Shown: positions 1 to 6,311, counted from the stretch's first letter. The stretch: 6,565 nt of DNA from an uncultured Clostridium sp. (GCA_951800935.1 CATOLW010000072.1:1-6565); one strand, 5' to 3'. Translations and numbers: made by a program. Notes: generated by a model from the sequence alone, not told the origin.

Positions 1-28
1 TTTTATACTGAAAAATAATATAAGTCAA
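1..28 (-). promoter_or_regulatory. Possible sigma-A promoter for a gene beyond the left edge
   Basis: On the minus strand a TTGACT box (positions 23-28) is followed after 15 nt by TATAAA (2-7). A 17-nt spacing would place the -10 at the very edge. TTGACT is the same -35 hexamer seen for thrS. The site lies just past the ychF stop, so it could start transcription of the next leftward gene. The spacing is short and the edge cuts the site, so this is tentative. Confidence 0.35.
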
Positions 29-80
29 TACCTTTTTTGCATTTTTTATTTACATTTATGTTACAAAGGCATTACATTTT

Positions 81-1172
81 TTACACGTTAAATTTAAATA
101 GTACAATATCACCATCTTGCATGATATAGTCTTTTCCTTCCATTCGTACTAATCCTTTTTCTTTTGCATTAACCATAGAACCTACTTTTATTAAATCTGA
201 ATAGGAAATAACTTCTGCTTTAATAAATCCTCTTTCAATATCAGAATGAATTTTTCCTGCAGCTTTTGGTGCTTTGGTTCCTTTTTTTATGGTCCAAGCT
301 CTTACTTCTGGTTCTCCTGCTGTTAGAAATGACATTAGTCCTAATAAATCATAGCTTTTTTTTATTACTTTATCTAATCCAGATTCTTCTAATCCCAAAG
401 CTTCTAACATTTCTTTTTTATCATTTTCTTCTAAACTAGATAATTCTTCTTCAATTTTGACACATAAAGGAATAACTTCCGCTTTTTCTTTTTCAGCATA
501 TTCTTTTACTTTCTTTACTAATTCGTCATTTTGAGCATCTTCTAATTGGTTTTCTGAAACATTAGCAATATATAAAATTGGTTTTGTTGTCAATAAAAAC
601 ATTTCTTTTACCATTTCTTGTTCTTCTTCATTAAAATCAATTGCTCTGGCAGATATTCCATTTTCTAGATTTTCTTTTATTTTCTCTAACAAATCAATTT
701 CTTGTTGATATTTTTTGTCTGCTTTTAAATTCTTTCTAGCTTTATCTAGTCTTTTATTAACAGTTTCAATATCAGCAAAAATCAATTCCAAATTGATTGT
801 TTCAATATCTCTTATTGGATCTACATTTCCATCAACATGTACTACATTAGAATCTTCAAAACATCTTACCACTTCGCAAATACTATCTGTTTCACGAATA
901 TGGGATAAAAACTTATTTCCTAATCCTTCTCCCTTGCTTGCTCCCTTTACAAGACCTGCAATATCTACAAATTCAATTACCGCATATGTTGTTTTTTGTG
1001 GTTTATACATTTCAGTTAGTTTATCTAGTCTTTCATCTGGCACTCCAACCACTCCAACATTTGGTTCTATCGTACAAAACGGATAATTAGCACATTCTGC
1101 TCCTGCTTTTGTAATACTGTTAAACATTGTACTTTTTCCTACATTTGGCAATCCTACAATTCCAATTTTCAT
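81..1172 (-). CDS. ychF: YchF/OLA1-family ribosome-associated ATPase
   Basis: This is a complete 363-residue protein, the usual length for the family. The P-loop GLPNVGKST is at residues 7-15 and the switch II-type motif DIAGLVKGAS at 70-79. NVSE at 204-207 replaces the GTPase NKxD, the change that gives YchF/OLA1 proteins ATP preference. H112 matches the family's catalytic-site histidine (H114 in E. coli). A C-terminal TGS domain spans about 279-362 and ends in the typical KDYIMQDGD...FNV. Family members are cytoplasmic, bind ribosomes and are linked to translation and stress responses; the exact role is unsettled. The ATG at 1172 has AAAGGAG at 1184-1190, 11 nt upstream, which is slightly long. 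Only 86 nt separate it from the thrS stop, with no promoter visible there, so read-through from thrS is likely. Confidence 0.97.
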   Translation of the reverse strand: MKIGIVGLPNVGKSTMFNSITKAGAECANYPFCTIEPNVGVVGVPDERLDKLTEMYKPQKTTYAVIEFVDIAGLVKGASKGEGLGNKFLSHIRETDSICEVVRCFEDSNVVHVDGNVDPIRDIETINLELIFADIETVNKRLDKARKNLKADKKYQQEIDLLEKIKENLENGISARAIDFNEEEQEMVKEMFLLTTKPILYIANVSENQLEDAQNDELVKKVKEYAEKEKAEVIPLCVKIEEELSSLEENDKKEMLEALGLEESGLDKVIKKSYDLLGLMSFLTAGEPEVRAWTIKKGTKAPKAAGKIHSDIERGFIKAEVISYSDLIKVGSMVNAKEKGLVRMEGKDYIMQDGDIVLFKFNV

Positions 1173-1187
1173 TTATTATCAATCTCC

Positions 1188-1253
1188 TTTGTCGTGTTTG
1201 GGACAGGCACAATTGCCCCCTTTTTGTCGTGTTTGGGGACAGGTCTAGTTCCC
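1188..1253 (+). repeat. Tandem pair of TGTCGTGTTTGGG(G)ACAGG repeat units
   Basis: Two head-to-tail units of about 32 nt start at 1188 and 1223. They share TTTGTCGTGTTTGGG, an optional extra G, and ACAGG, then diverge into CACAATTGCCCC and TCTAGTTCCC. Each unit can fold on itself: GGCA/TGCC around CAAT in the first, and GGGGAC/GTTCCC (one G-T wobble) in the second. The pair fills the thrS-ychF gap, ending 5 nt from the thrS stop and abutting the GGAG of the ychF ribosome binding site. It is visibly more GC-rich than its surroundings. Related units occur in reverse orientation at 3578-3628. It looks like a small dispersed, possibly mobile, intergenic repeat; no transposase gene is in the window. 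Confidence 0.8.
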
Positions 1254-1258
1254 TTCAC

Positions 1259-3187
1259 TTATTTACTTTTATTTTCTACTTCTTCTAAAAGTTTTTCTTC
1301 AAAATCTGGCACACTCATAGTTCCTAAGTCTCCCTCTTTTCTAGAACGAATGGCTATAGTATTTGCTTCTACTTCTTTTTCACCAATAACTAACATATAT
1401 GGTACTTTTTCAAGTTGTGCTTCTCTTATTTTATAACCTATTTTTTCATTTCTATCGTCTAATATAACACGAATTCCTTTTTTGAATAATTGGTCTTTTA
1501 TTTGTTTGGCATACTCATGTTGTTTATCTGTAATTGGTAGAATTTTTACTTGTGTTGGTGCAAGCCAAGCTGGAAATGCACCTTTGTATTCTTCTATCAA
1601 GAAAGATAAGAAACGATCAAAGGTTCCTAAGATTGCTCTATGAATAACGACTGGTCTATGTGCTTGCCCATCTTCTCCAATGTATTCTAACTCAAATCTT
1701 TGTGGTAATAAGAAGTCTAATTGGCAAGTTGATATAGTTACATCATGTCCAATGGCTGTTTTGATTTGAACGTCTAATTTTGGTCCGTAGAAAGCTGCTT
1801 CTCCTTCTGCTTCATAGAAATTAATTCCTAATTCAGTTAAAATCTCTCTTAATTGACTTTCTGCATTGTCCCACATCTGGTCATCATCAAAATATTTTTC
1901 TTTATCATTTTTATCTCTTAAAGATAAGCGGAATGTATAATTGTCAAAACCAAAATCCTCATATACAGATAAAATTAGTTTTACAACTTCTCCAAATACT
2001 TCTTTAATTTGCTCTGGCGTTACAAAGATATGAGCATCATTTTGGCACATTTCACGAACTCTTTCTAATCCACAAACACTGCCACTTGATTCATATCGAA
2101 AGTCGTGTGCTAATTCTCCAATTCGAATTGGTAAATCACGATAAGAATGTAATTTATTTTTATAGATTAACATGTGATGAGGACAGTTCATTGGTCTTAG
2201 AACAATTTCTTCATTTTCCATTTTCATAACAGGAAACATGTCATCTTTATAATGATCCCAATGTCCACTTGTTTTATATAATTGAACATTGGCAAGTGAT
2301 GGCGTATACACATGGTTGTAGTTTAATGCTACTTCTTTATCGGCAATATATCTTTCTAGGATTCTTCGAATTGTTGCTCCATTTGGTAAGTACATTGGAA
2401 GTCCTGAGCCAACTAATTCATGTGTCATAAATAATTCTTGTTCTTTTCCTATTTTTCTATGGTCTCTTTGTCTTGCTTCTTCTAATAAGTCTAAATGCTC
2501 TTGTAACATAGATGCTTTTGGGAAAGATATCGCATAAATTCTTTGTAGCATTTTATTTTTTTCGCTACCTCTCCAATAAGCTCCTGATGAAGCTAAGATT
2601 TTAACAGTCTTTACTTTTCCTGTACTTTCTAAATGAGGTCCTGCACATAAATCAGTAAAATCTCCTTGTTGGTAAAAACTAATTTCTTCTCCTTCTGGTA
2701 AATCTTGAATTAATTCTACTTTATATGGTTCTTCTTTCATTAGTTCAATGGCATCGTTTCTTGGTAGAGAAAATCTTTCTATTTTTATATCTTCTTTGAT
2801 GATTTTTTTCATTTCTTCTTCAATATTAGCTTTATCTTCATCTGTAAAAGGTTTTTCTACATCAAAATCATAGTAAAATCCTTCATCAATAGCTGGCCCA
2901 ATTGCAATTTTTGCCTTTGGAAATAATCTTTTTACTGCTTGTGCCATAATGTGAGAAGTTGTATGCCAATAAGCCTTTTTCCCCTCTATATCTTCATTTT
3001 GGAAAGTATGAATTACTAAATTACAATCTTTTCGTAATTCAAATCTTAGATCTTTTACTTCTCCATCTACTTCCCCACAAGTAGCATTTCTTGCTAATCC
3101 TTCACTAATTCTTTTGGCTACTTCTATAATTGAAATCCCTTCTTCTACTTCTAAAATAGAGCCATCCTTTAATGAAACTTTAATCAT
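1259..3187 (-). CDS. thrS: Threonyl-tRNA synthetase
   Basis: This class II synthetase charges tRNA-Thr with threonine in the cytoplasm. It has 642 residues, normal full length. Domains in order are an N-terminal TGS domain (about 1-61), the editing domain with HTTSH (75-79) and CAGPH (181-185) that clears mischarged Ser-tRNA-Thr, the catalytic core (about 240-535), and the anticodon-binding domain (about 540-640). The zinc ligands C335, H386 and H516 are present, as are the motif 2 arginine R364 (FRYESSGS) and motif 3 R525 (GTFDRF). The ATG at 3187 is preferred over an in-frame ATG at 3211 because AGGAGG at 3195-3200 sits 7 nt upstream and the protein then begins MIKVSLKDG, a typical TGS start. 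Expression is controlled by the T-box leader directly upstream. No broken motifs were seen. Confidence 0.98.
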   Translation of the reverse strand: MIKVSLKDGSILEVEEGISIIEVAKRISEGLARNATCGEVDGEVKDLRFELRKDCNLVIHTFQNEDIEGKKAYWHTTSHIMAQAVKRLFPKAKIAIGPAIDEGFYYDFDVEKPFTDEDKANIEEEMKKIIKEDIKIERFSLPRNDAIELMKEEPYKVELIQDLPEGEEISFYQQGDFTDLCAGPHLESTGKVKTVKILASSGAYWRGSEKNKMLQRIYAISFPKASMLQEHLDLLEEARQRDHRKIGKEQELFMTHELVGSGLPMYLPNGATIRRILERYIADKEVALNYNHVYTPSLANVQLYKTSGHWDHYKDDMFPVMKMENEEIVLRPMNCPHHMLIYKNKLHSYRDLPIRIGELAHDFRYESSGSVCGLERVREMCQNDAHIFVTPEQIKEVFGEVVKLILSVYEDFGFDNYTFRLSLRDKNDKEKYFDDDQMWDNAESQLREILTELGINFYEAEGEAAFYGPKLDVQIKTAIGHDVTISTCQLDFLLPQRFELEYIGEDGQAHRPVVIHRAILGTFDRFLSFLIEEYKGAFPAWLAPTQVKILPITDKQHEYAKQIKDQLFKKGIRVILDDRNEKIGYKIREAQLEKVPYMLVIGEKEVEANTIAIRSRKEGDLGTMSVPDFEEKLLEEVENKSK

Positions 3188-3228
3188 AAAAATTCCTCCT
3201 TCTTTATCCAATTGAAAGTATTTAATTT

Positions 3229-3270
3229 AAAAAAATCACTCCAATGGATAATATTTTATCCATAGGAGTG
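3229..3270 (-). terminator. T-box intrinsic terminator ahead of thrS
   Basis: The hairpin at 3237-3270 has a CACTCC/GGAGTG base (6 bp), one T-T mismatch and an ATGGATAA/TTATCCAT upper stem (8 bp) around an AATA loop. After one A comes a run of seven T on the minus strand (3229-3235). Its 5' arm overlaps the 3' arm of the antiterminator, so the two structures exclude each other. This is the OFF state of the thrS leader. Confidence 0.93.
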
Positions 3271-3297
3271 TAATATATTTACACGGTTCCATCCTAT
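3262..3297 (-). promoter_or_regulatory. T-box antiterminator helix
   Basis: Read on the minus strand, ATAGGA (3292-3297) pairs with TCCTAT (3262-3267), and GTGTAA (3279-3284) pairs with TTACAC (3268-3273), closing an ATATA loop. Between the two 5' segments lies the seven-base bulge TGGAACC (3285-3291) that defines T-box antiterminators. Its first four bases, UGGA, would contact the NCCA end of uncharged tRNA. All twelve pairs are Watson-Crick. Confidence 0.9.
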
Positions 3298-3489
3298 TTT
3301 TTACTTAATTGATTAAGAAGATAACGGTTCTTTTCCGCCTAACTTGTTCGCTAGGAACTTTTGAAGAGTTAGTTTTTCAGAATATGTTTTCTTAAATTGG
3401 CTTTCAGCCTATGACCAATTCTCTCTAAAAGTAACCTCTATCTTACTTTTTCTCTTACTAGTTTTTGTATTTTTTTACTTGACAATATA

Positions 3490-3518
3490 ATTTTAATATG
3501 TTTTTTAAAAAAAGTCAA
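3490..3518 (-). promoter_or_regulatory. Sigma-A promoter of thrS T-box transcript
   Basis: TTGACT (3513-3518) and TAAAAT (3490-3495) on the minus strand are separated by exactly 17 nt. Transcription should begin near 3483, just before the first T-box elements. The -35 box lies 9 bp from the -35 of the divergent tRNA-Thr promoter. Confidence 0.75.
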
Positions 3519-3527
3519 TAGAAATTA

Positions 3528-3556
3528 TTTACTTTTTTAAATTCTTGTTGTATAAT
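3528..3556 (+). promoter_or_regulatory. Sigma-A promoter of tRNA-Thr gene
   Basis: TTTACT (3528-3533) and a perfect TATAAT (3551-3556) are spaced by 17 nt on the plus strand. Initiation is expected near 3563, giving a 5' leader of about 67 nt before the mature tRNA. Most of that leader is the repeat element at 3578-3628. Confidence 0.72.
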
Positions 3557-3577
3557 GAGAAAGTCTTTTAAAGAGAT

Positions 3578-3628
3578 GTGTCCCAAATGCGACAAAATGT
3601 CGCAAAAAGAAACGTCCCCAATACGACA
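3578..3628 (-). repeat. Repeat element with palindrome in the tRNA-Thr leader
   Basis: On the minus strand this holds TGTCGTATTGGGGAC (3614-3628) and TTTGTCGCATTTGGGACA (3578-3595), both versions of the TGTCG-YR-TTTGGGGACA core seen at 1188-1253. Between them a 6-bp perfect palindrome, GCGACA-AAA-TGTCGC (3589-3603), makes a stable hairpin on either strand. The element sits wholly between the tRNA promoter and the tRNA, ending 1 nt before the mature 5' end, so it should be transcribed as part of the precursor. Confidence 0.75.
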
Positions 3629-3629
3629 T

Positions 3630-3705
3630 GCTTCCATAGCTCAGTTGGTAGAGTGCTACCTTGGTAAGGTAGAGGTCACGGGTTCAATTCCCGTTGGAAG
3701 CCCCA
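3630..3705 (+). tRNA. tRNA-Thr (anticodon GGU)
   Basis: A full cloverleaf of 76 nt with an encoded CCA end. The acceptor stem is GCTTCCA (3630-3636) with TGGAAGC (3695-3701), followed by discriminator C3702 and CCA (3703-3705). The D stem is GCTC/GAGT with one G-U pair. The anticodon stem is CTACC/GGTAG around the loop TTGGTAA, with anticodon GGT at 3663-3665 reading ACC and ACU. The T stem is ACGGG/CCCGT around TTCAATT. It is divergent from thrS, which charges it. The C73 discriminator is unusual; I recall A or U as the common choices in bacterial tRNA-Thr. Confidence 0.97.
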
Positions 3706-3711
3706 TATATT

Positions 3712-3756
3712 AAAAAAGTTGCTAGATTGTTTTTTCTAACAACTTTTATTTTTATT
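3712..3756. terminator. Bidirectional terminator between tRNA-Thr and sigH
   Basis: AAAAGTTG (3714-3721) pairs with CAACTTTT (3740-3747), and an inner TAGA/TCTA extends the stem past one mismatch. On the plus strand the stem is followed by ATTTTTATT, ending the tRNA transcript 8 nt after CCA. On the minus strand it runs into six T from the A-tract at 3712-3717, ending the sigH transcript about 45 nt after its stop. Confidence 0.82.
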
Positions 3757-3792
3757 CTTTATTAATCTTTTTCTTCTTTTTTGTTTTCTTAG

Positions 3793-4443
3793 TTATTCGT
3801 TTTCATTGAACATATTTTTTATTGCCTTTTTACGAATTCTTTGTATGGCATTGTCAACAGATTTGACAGGAGAATCTAGTTTCTCGGCAATGGTTATGTA
3901 GCTTTCTCCTTTGATAAATCTGTTTAGAACTTGTTTTTCGAATTTACTTAGGTGCTTGTCTACTGCTGTTTCTATTTCATGGTAATATTCTTTTTTCATT
4001 ACGGTTTCTAAAGGGTCTTCTACTGTTTTACTATCAAATGTGTCAATTAATTCTACACTATCATCTTCATTATTGTCATAGGCTGATGTATTTAATGACA
4101 AATATGAGTTTAGAGGCATATGTTTTTGCCTGTTTGAACTTTTGATGGCGGTTATTAATTGTCTTTCAATACAAATATTAGCAAATGATTTGAATGTGTT
4201 TTGTTTTTCTTCATTAAAGCTTTTTATGGCTTTAAATAGGCCTATCATTCCTTCTTGTATAATGTCTTCTTTTTCTGCTCCAATGATAAAGTACTTCCCT
4301 ACTTTTACATTTACTAGGTTTTTGTATTTTTCTAATAAATAAGATAAAGCTTTTTCGTCCCCTTCTTTGATGAGAGATACGATTTGTTCATCTGTTAAAT
4401 TATCATATTGATTGGTTGTGTAGAATACATTTTCGTTTTGCAT
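3793..4443 (-). CDS. sigH: RNA polymerase sporulation sigma factor SigH (Spo0H)
   Basis: This is a sigma-70 family protein of 216 residues, close to the 218 I recall for B. subtilis SigH, which directs genes at the start of sporulation and in stationary phase. Region 2 (about 35-104) contains GAEKEDIIQEGMIGLFKAI and the highly SigH-like RQLITAIKSSNRQKHMPLNSY stretch just after it (94-114). Region 4 (about 162-212) has an HTH ending in SVDNAIQRIRKKA. The frame stays open upstream to an ATG at 4509, but that ATG lies in the -35 box; the ATG at 4443 matches the family N terminus. GGAGGT (4457-4462) is 13 nt upstream, longer than usual. The gene is monocistronic, between a strong promoter and a bidirectional terminator. 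Another SigH/SigF-like sigma is unlikely given the motif match. Confidence 0.95.
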   Translation of the reverse strand: MQNENVFYTTNQYDNLTDEQIVSLIKEGDEKALSYLLEKYKNLVNVKVGKYFIIGAEKEDIIQEGMIGLFKAIKSFNEEKQNTFKSFANICIERQLITAIKSSNRQKHMPLNSYLSLNTSAYDNNEDDSVELIDTFDSKTVEDPLETVMKKEYYHEIETAVDKHLSKFEKQVLNRFIKGESYITIAEKLDSPVKSVDNAIQRIRKKAIKNMFNENE

Positions 4444-4480
4444 ATGTGTCTTATATACCTCCAAAATGTGCTTTTTTATC

Positions 4481-4509
4481 ATTATATATGTCAAATTTCG
4501 CATTGTCAA
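4481..4509 (-). promoter_or_regulatory. Perfect-consensus sigma-A promoter of sigH
   Basis: On the minus strand TTGACA (4504-4509) and TATAAT (4481-4486) match consensus at all twelve positions with a 17-nt spacer. The start point should be near 4474, leaving a leader of about 30 nt with GGAGGT at 4457-4462. A second TTGACA (4489-4494) inside the spacer is too close to the -10 to act as its -35. The promoter fixes the gene start downstream, at 4443. Confidence 0.9.
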
Positions 4510-4542
4510 GCAGTTTTTTAGGTTTTTTTGTTTATTTTGTTT

Positions 4543-4581
4543 AAAAGGAATAATTAAGGACCATCCTTAATTATTCCTTTT
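4543..4581. terminator. Long hairpin, probable terminator of the GH18 gene
   Basis: AAAAGGAATAATTAAGGA (4543-4560) and its exact complement (4564-4581) form an 18-bp perfect stem around CCA. It begins 5 nt after the GH18 stop codon. The arm ends in TTTT on both strands but no longer T-run follows, so it is a weaker classical terminator than the other two. It separates the hydrolase gene from the sigH promoter and could also stabilise the 3' end of the message. Confidence 0.65.
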
Positions 4582-4586
4582 ATATG

Positions 4587-6311
4587 TTATAATCCTAATT
4601 CTTCTTGAAACATCCTCCAAACCTCATCTGACTCCATTCCTTTTTGCCAAGAGGCAATACCTGCTAAATTGTTTTCCTGAATCAAAGATATCTTTGCTTT
4701 CAAAGAATCTAGATCTTCTATCCAAATTTGTTTCTTGTTTCCATTTTCTGTGTATTCCACATAATTTTGTTTTAATTGGTCATCCCATTGCTTTTCTATG
4801 CCATCTGGAATAACTTTATCTGTATTCTTCATGGTTACAGTATTGCTACTTGTTTTTCCTTCTCCATTGGTCGTCCAAACTCTTGTGTAAAATGGAACAG
4901 CTAAAATAATTCTATCAGAATCGATTTCTTCTGTTTGTAAAAATTTATTTAAACTTAATTTAACCCAATCAAACCCTGCTGTTGTTCCTGCTTTTGAACT
5001 CGATACACCATATTGATCATATGCCATAAATACAATATAATCTGCTACATTTCCAATTACATGTCTATCAAAGCACATAGACCAAGTTTCTCCTCCATCT
5101 GGTGCTGTTACATCTACTGAAGTAACTAATCCTATATCCTTTAGTCTAGGCGTTAATTCAATGATAAATCGAGAGAACATATCTTTATCTTCTTGTTTCA
5201 TATTTTCAAAGTCTACATTAATTCCATCTAATTTATATTTTACGCAACTATTAACAAGTTTTTCAATCAGTTCTTGTCTTTTTTCATAACTATTTACAAT
5301 ATTAGAAGTGATGGATAAGCTTTCTGTTGCAGCTTCTGCATTAGAAAACATTGGCCAAACTTTATAACCATTAGCATGAGCCCATTCGATATAAGCTTGT
5401 CCTTTTGTTCCAATATTTTCTTTAAAATTCCCTTTCTCATCTAAGTAGAAAAAGGCTGGTGATACAACATTAACACCTTCTATTGTTGTACCATTTCTAT
5501 CTGGTGCAGAACCATATTTTGAAAAAAATTCCCATGTTAAATTAATTTTTCCTTCTACTTGTTTTTCTTCTTCCATTTCTTCACGAACTAAGTATTCATT
5601 TTCAAGCTTGTCTGATTTTACATATCCTAGTTTTCCTTTTTCTGTTCGAACTCTACTATAACCTTTTTCAGTAGATATAACAATAACACTTTCTCCTTTT
5701 TTGATTCGGTCTACTGTTTTTGCAATAAAATTTGTAGAAGATTTAACTGCTATATTAGAAGCAACAATTGCTCTTTTTTGTTCTTTGTTTAAAGAATCTA
5801 TGGTAACAACTTTACTATTTTCCATGTTTTGAAGTTCAATATTGTAAACGTCCTTCATTTCTGAAATTGGTAAATATTCCGTATTATCTTTTTTAATAGC
5901 ATGAGCATAAATTTTCTTTTCAGATCCATTGATCGTAATCGTATTTTCTTCAAATCCTATAGCTGCTATTTTCTTATCATAAGTAGTTATAATTTGATTG
6001 GACTGTTCTTCATCATAAATATATTTGTCAAAAAAATTACTAACATCTGCTTTTGAAAGGTATATTGTGTTATTTTCAATTAAAACCTCATTTTTTAAAT
6101 TAGCCGTAACATTTTTGTTGTTAATTACTAAATTTGTCTTTTTATTTTTATCTAATATAATAAAGTCGTTTGCAATTAATGCTACGATAGCTAGTATTAT
6201 AATTGCTACTAGAATAAAGAAAATTTTGGTGATTTTCTTTTTCTTTTTTTCTATTTCTTCTTTTGCCATTCTTTTTGGTTTTTTATTTGCTTTTTTTATT
6301 TCTTCTTCCAT
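4587..6311 (-). CDS. Membrane-anchored GH18 glycoside hydrolase with SH3-like domain
   Basis: A 574-residue protein. Residues 1-29 are strongly charged and Lys-rich, 29-48 form one hydrophobic membrane segment, and the rest should lie outside the membrane. About 60-172 resembles a copper amine oxidase N-terminal-like (stalk) domain, 183-237 a bacterial SH3 domain, and 255-571 the GH18 barrel. The GH18 signature is LDGINVDFE (361-369) with catalytic acid E369, followed by MAYD (429-432) and a late conserved Trp (GIASWQKGME, W555). These features match the YaaH/YdhD/SleL-like branch that cleaves N-acetylglucosamine-containing cell-wall or spore-cortex glycans; the precise substrate is inferred. 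The start ATG has AAGGAG (6322-6327) 10 nt upstream. It is single-gene between an upstream promoter candidate and the 4543-4581 hairpin. Being next to sigH suggests, but does not prove, a role in sporulation. Confidence 0.88.
   Translation of the reverse strand: MEEEIKKANKKPKRMAKEEIEKKKKKITKIFFILVAIIILAIVALIANDFIILDKNKKTNLVINNKNVTANLKNEVLIENNTIYLSKADVSNFFDKYIYDEEQSNQIITTYDKKIAAIGFEENTITINGSEKKIYAHAIKKDNTEYLPISEMKDVYNIELQNMENSKVVTIDSLNKEQKRAIVASNIAVKSSTNFIAKTVDRIKKGESVIVISTEKGYSRVRTEKGKLGYVKSDKLENEYLVREEMEEEKQVEGKINLTWEFFSKYGSAPDRNGTTIEGVNVVSPAFFYLDEKGNFKENIGTKGQAYIEWAHANGYKVWPMFSNAEAATESLSITSNIVNSYEKRQELIEKLVNSCVKYKLDGINVDFENMKQEDKDMFSRFIIELTPRLKDIGLVTSVDVTAPDGGETWSMCFDRHVIGNVADYIVFMAYDQYGVSSSKAGTTAGFDWVKLSLNKFLQTEEIDSDRIILAVPFYTRVWTTNGEGKTSSNTVTMKNTDKVIPDGIEKQWDDQLKQNYVEYTENGNKKQIWIEDLDSLKAKISLIQENNLAGIASWQKGMESDEVWRMFQEELGL

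Larger units (their letters stand above)
3188..3483 (-). ncRNA. T-box riboswitch leader of thrS
   Basis: The leader of about 295 nt carries the hallmarks of a tRNA-sensing T-box. The distal part of stem I has AGAGAG (3421-3426), an AATTGG/CCAATT helix (3415-3420 with 3395-3400) and an apical GGCTGAAAGCC (3399-3409). A small GTTC/GAAC hairpin at 3346-3358 is a stem III candidate. The T-box sequence TAGGATGGAACCGTG (3282-3296) lies before a competing antiterminator and terminator. By family knowledge, uncharged tRNA-Thr pairs with the specifier codon and, through its 3' end, with the UGGA bulge, allowing read-through into thrS. I could not fix the specifier: ACA at 3385-3387, following GAAA, and ACT at 3371-3373 are both threonine codons on the 3' side of stem I. 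Confidence 0.93.

Noticed and set aside
715..1086. Plus-strand open frame opposite ychF
   Set aside because: Low-complexity Ser/Leu-rich translation typical of an antisense shadow; the minus-strand gene is unambiguous and no ribosome binding site supports it.
1198..1226. Plus-strand hairpin followed by five T as an intrinsic terminator
   Set aside because: No plus-strand transcript is expected here, and on the minus strand, where genes run, no T-run follows the hairpin. It is better explained as part of the repeat.
1194..1436. Plus-strand open frame through the repeat and thrS end
   Set aside because: Mostly antisense to thrS, starts within the repeat, and has no recognisable domain or ribosome binding site.
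3188..3211. Longer thrS frame starting with ATG at 3211
   Set aside because: AGGAGG lies inside this extension, 7 nt before the ATG at 3187, and the family N terminus begins at the later ATG.
3479..3507. TTGACA on the plus strand as a second tRNA-Thr promoter
   Set aside because: No TATAAT-like box lies 16-18 nt downstream; the 3528-3556 pair is better placed.
1188..3628. CRISPR-like array
   Set aside because: There are only two units at each site with almost no spacer, and they are in opposite orientations far apart.
4142..4342. Plus-strand open frame opposite sigH
   Set aside because: It is antisense to conserved sigma region 2 and has no ribosome binding site or family resemblance.
4444..4509. 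22-residue N-terminal extension of SigH
   Set aside because: It overlaps the perfect promoter, including the -35 box, and has no counterpart in SigH proteins.
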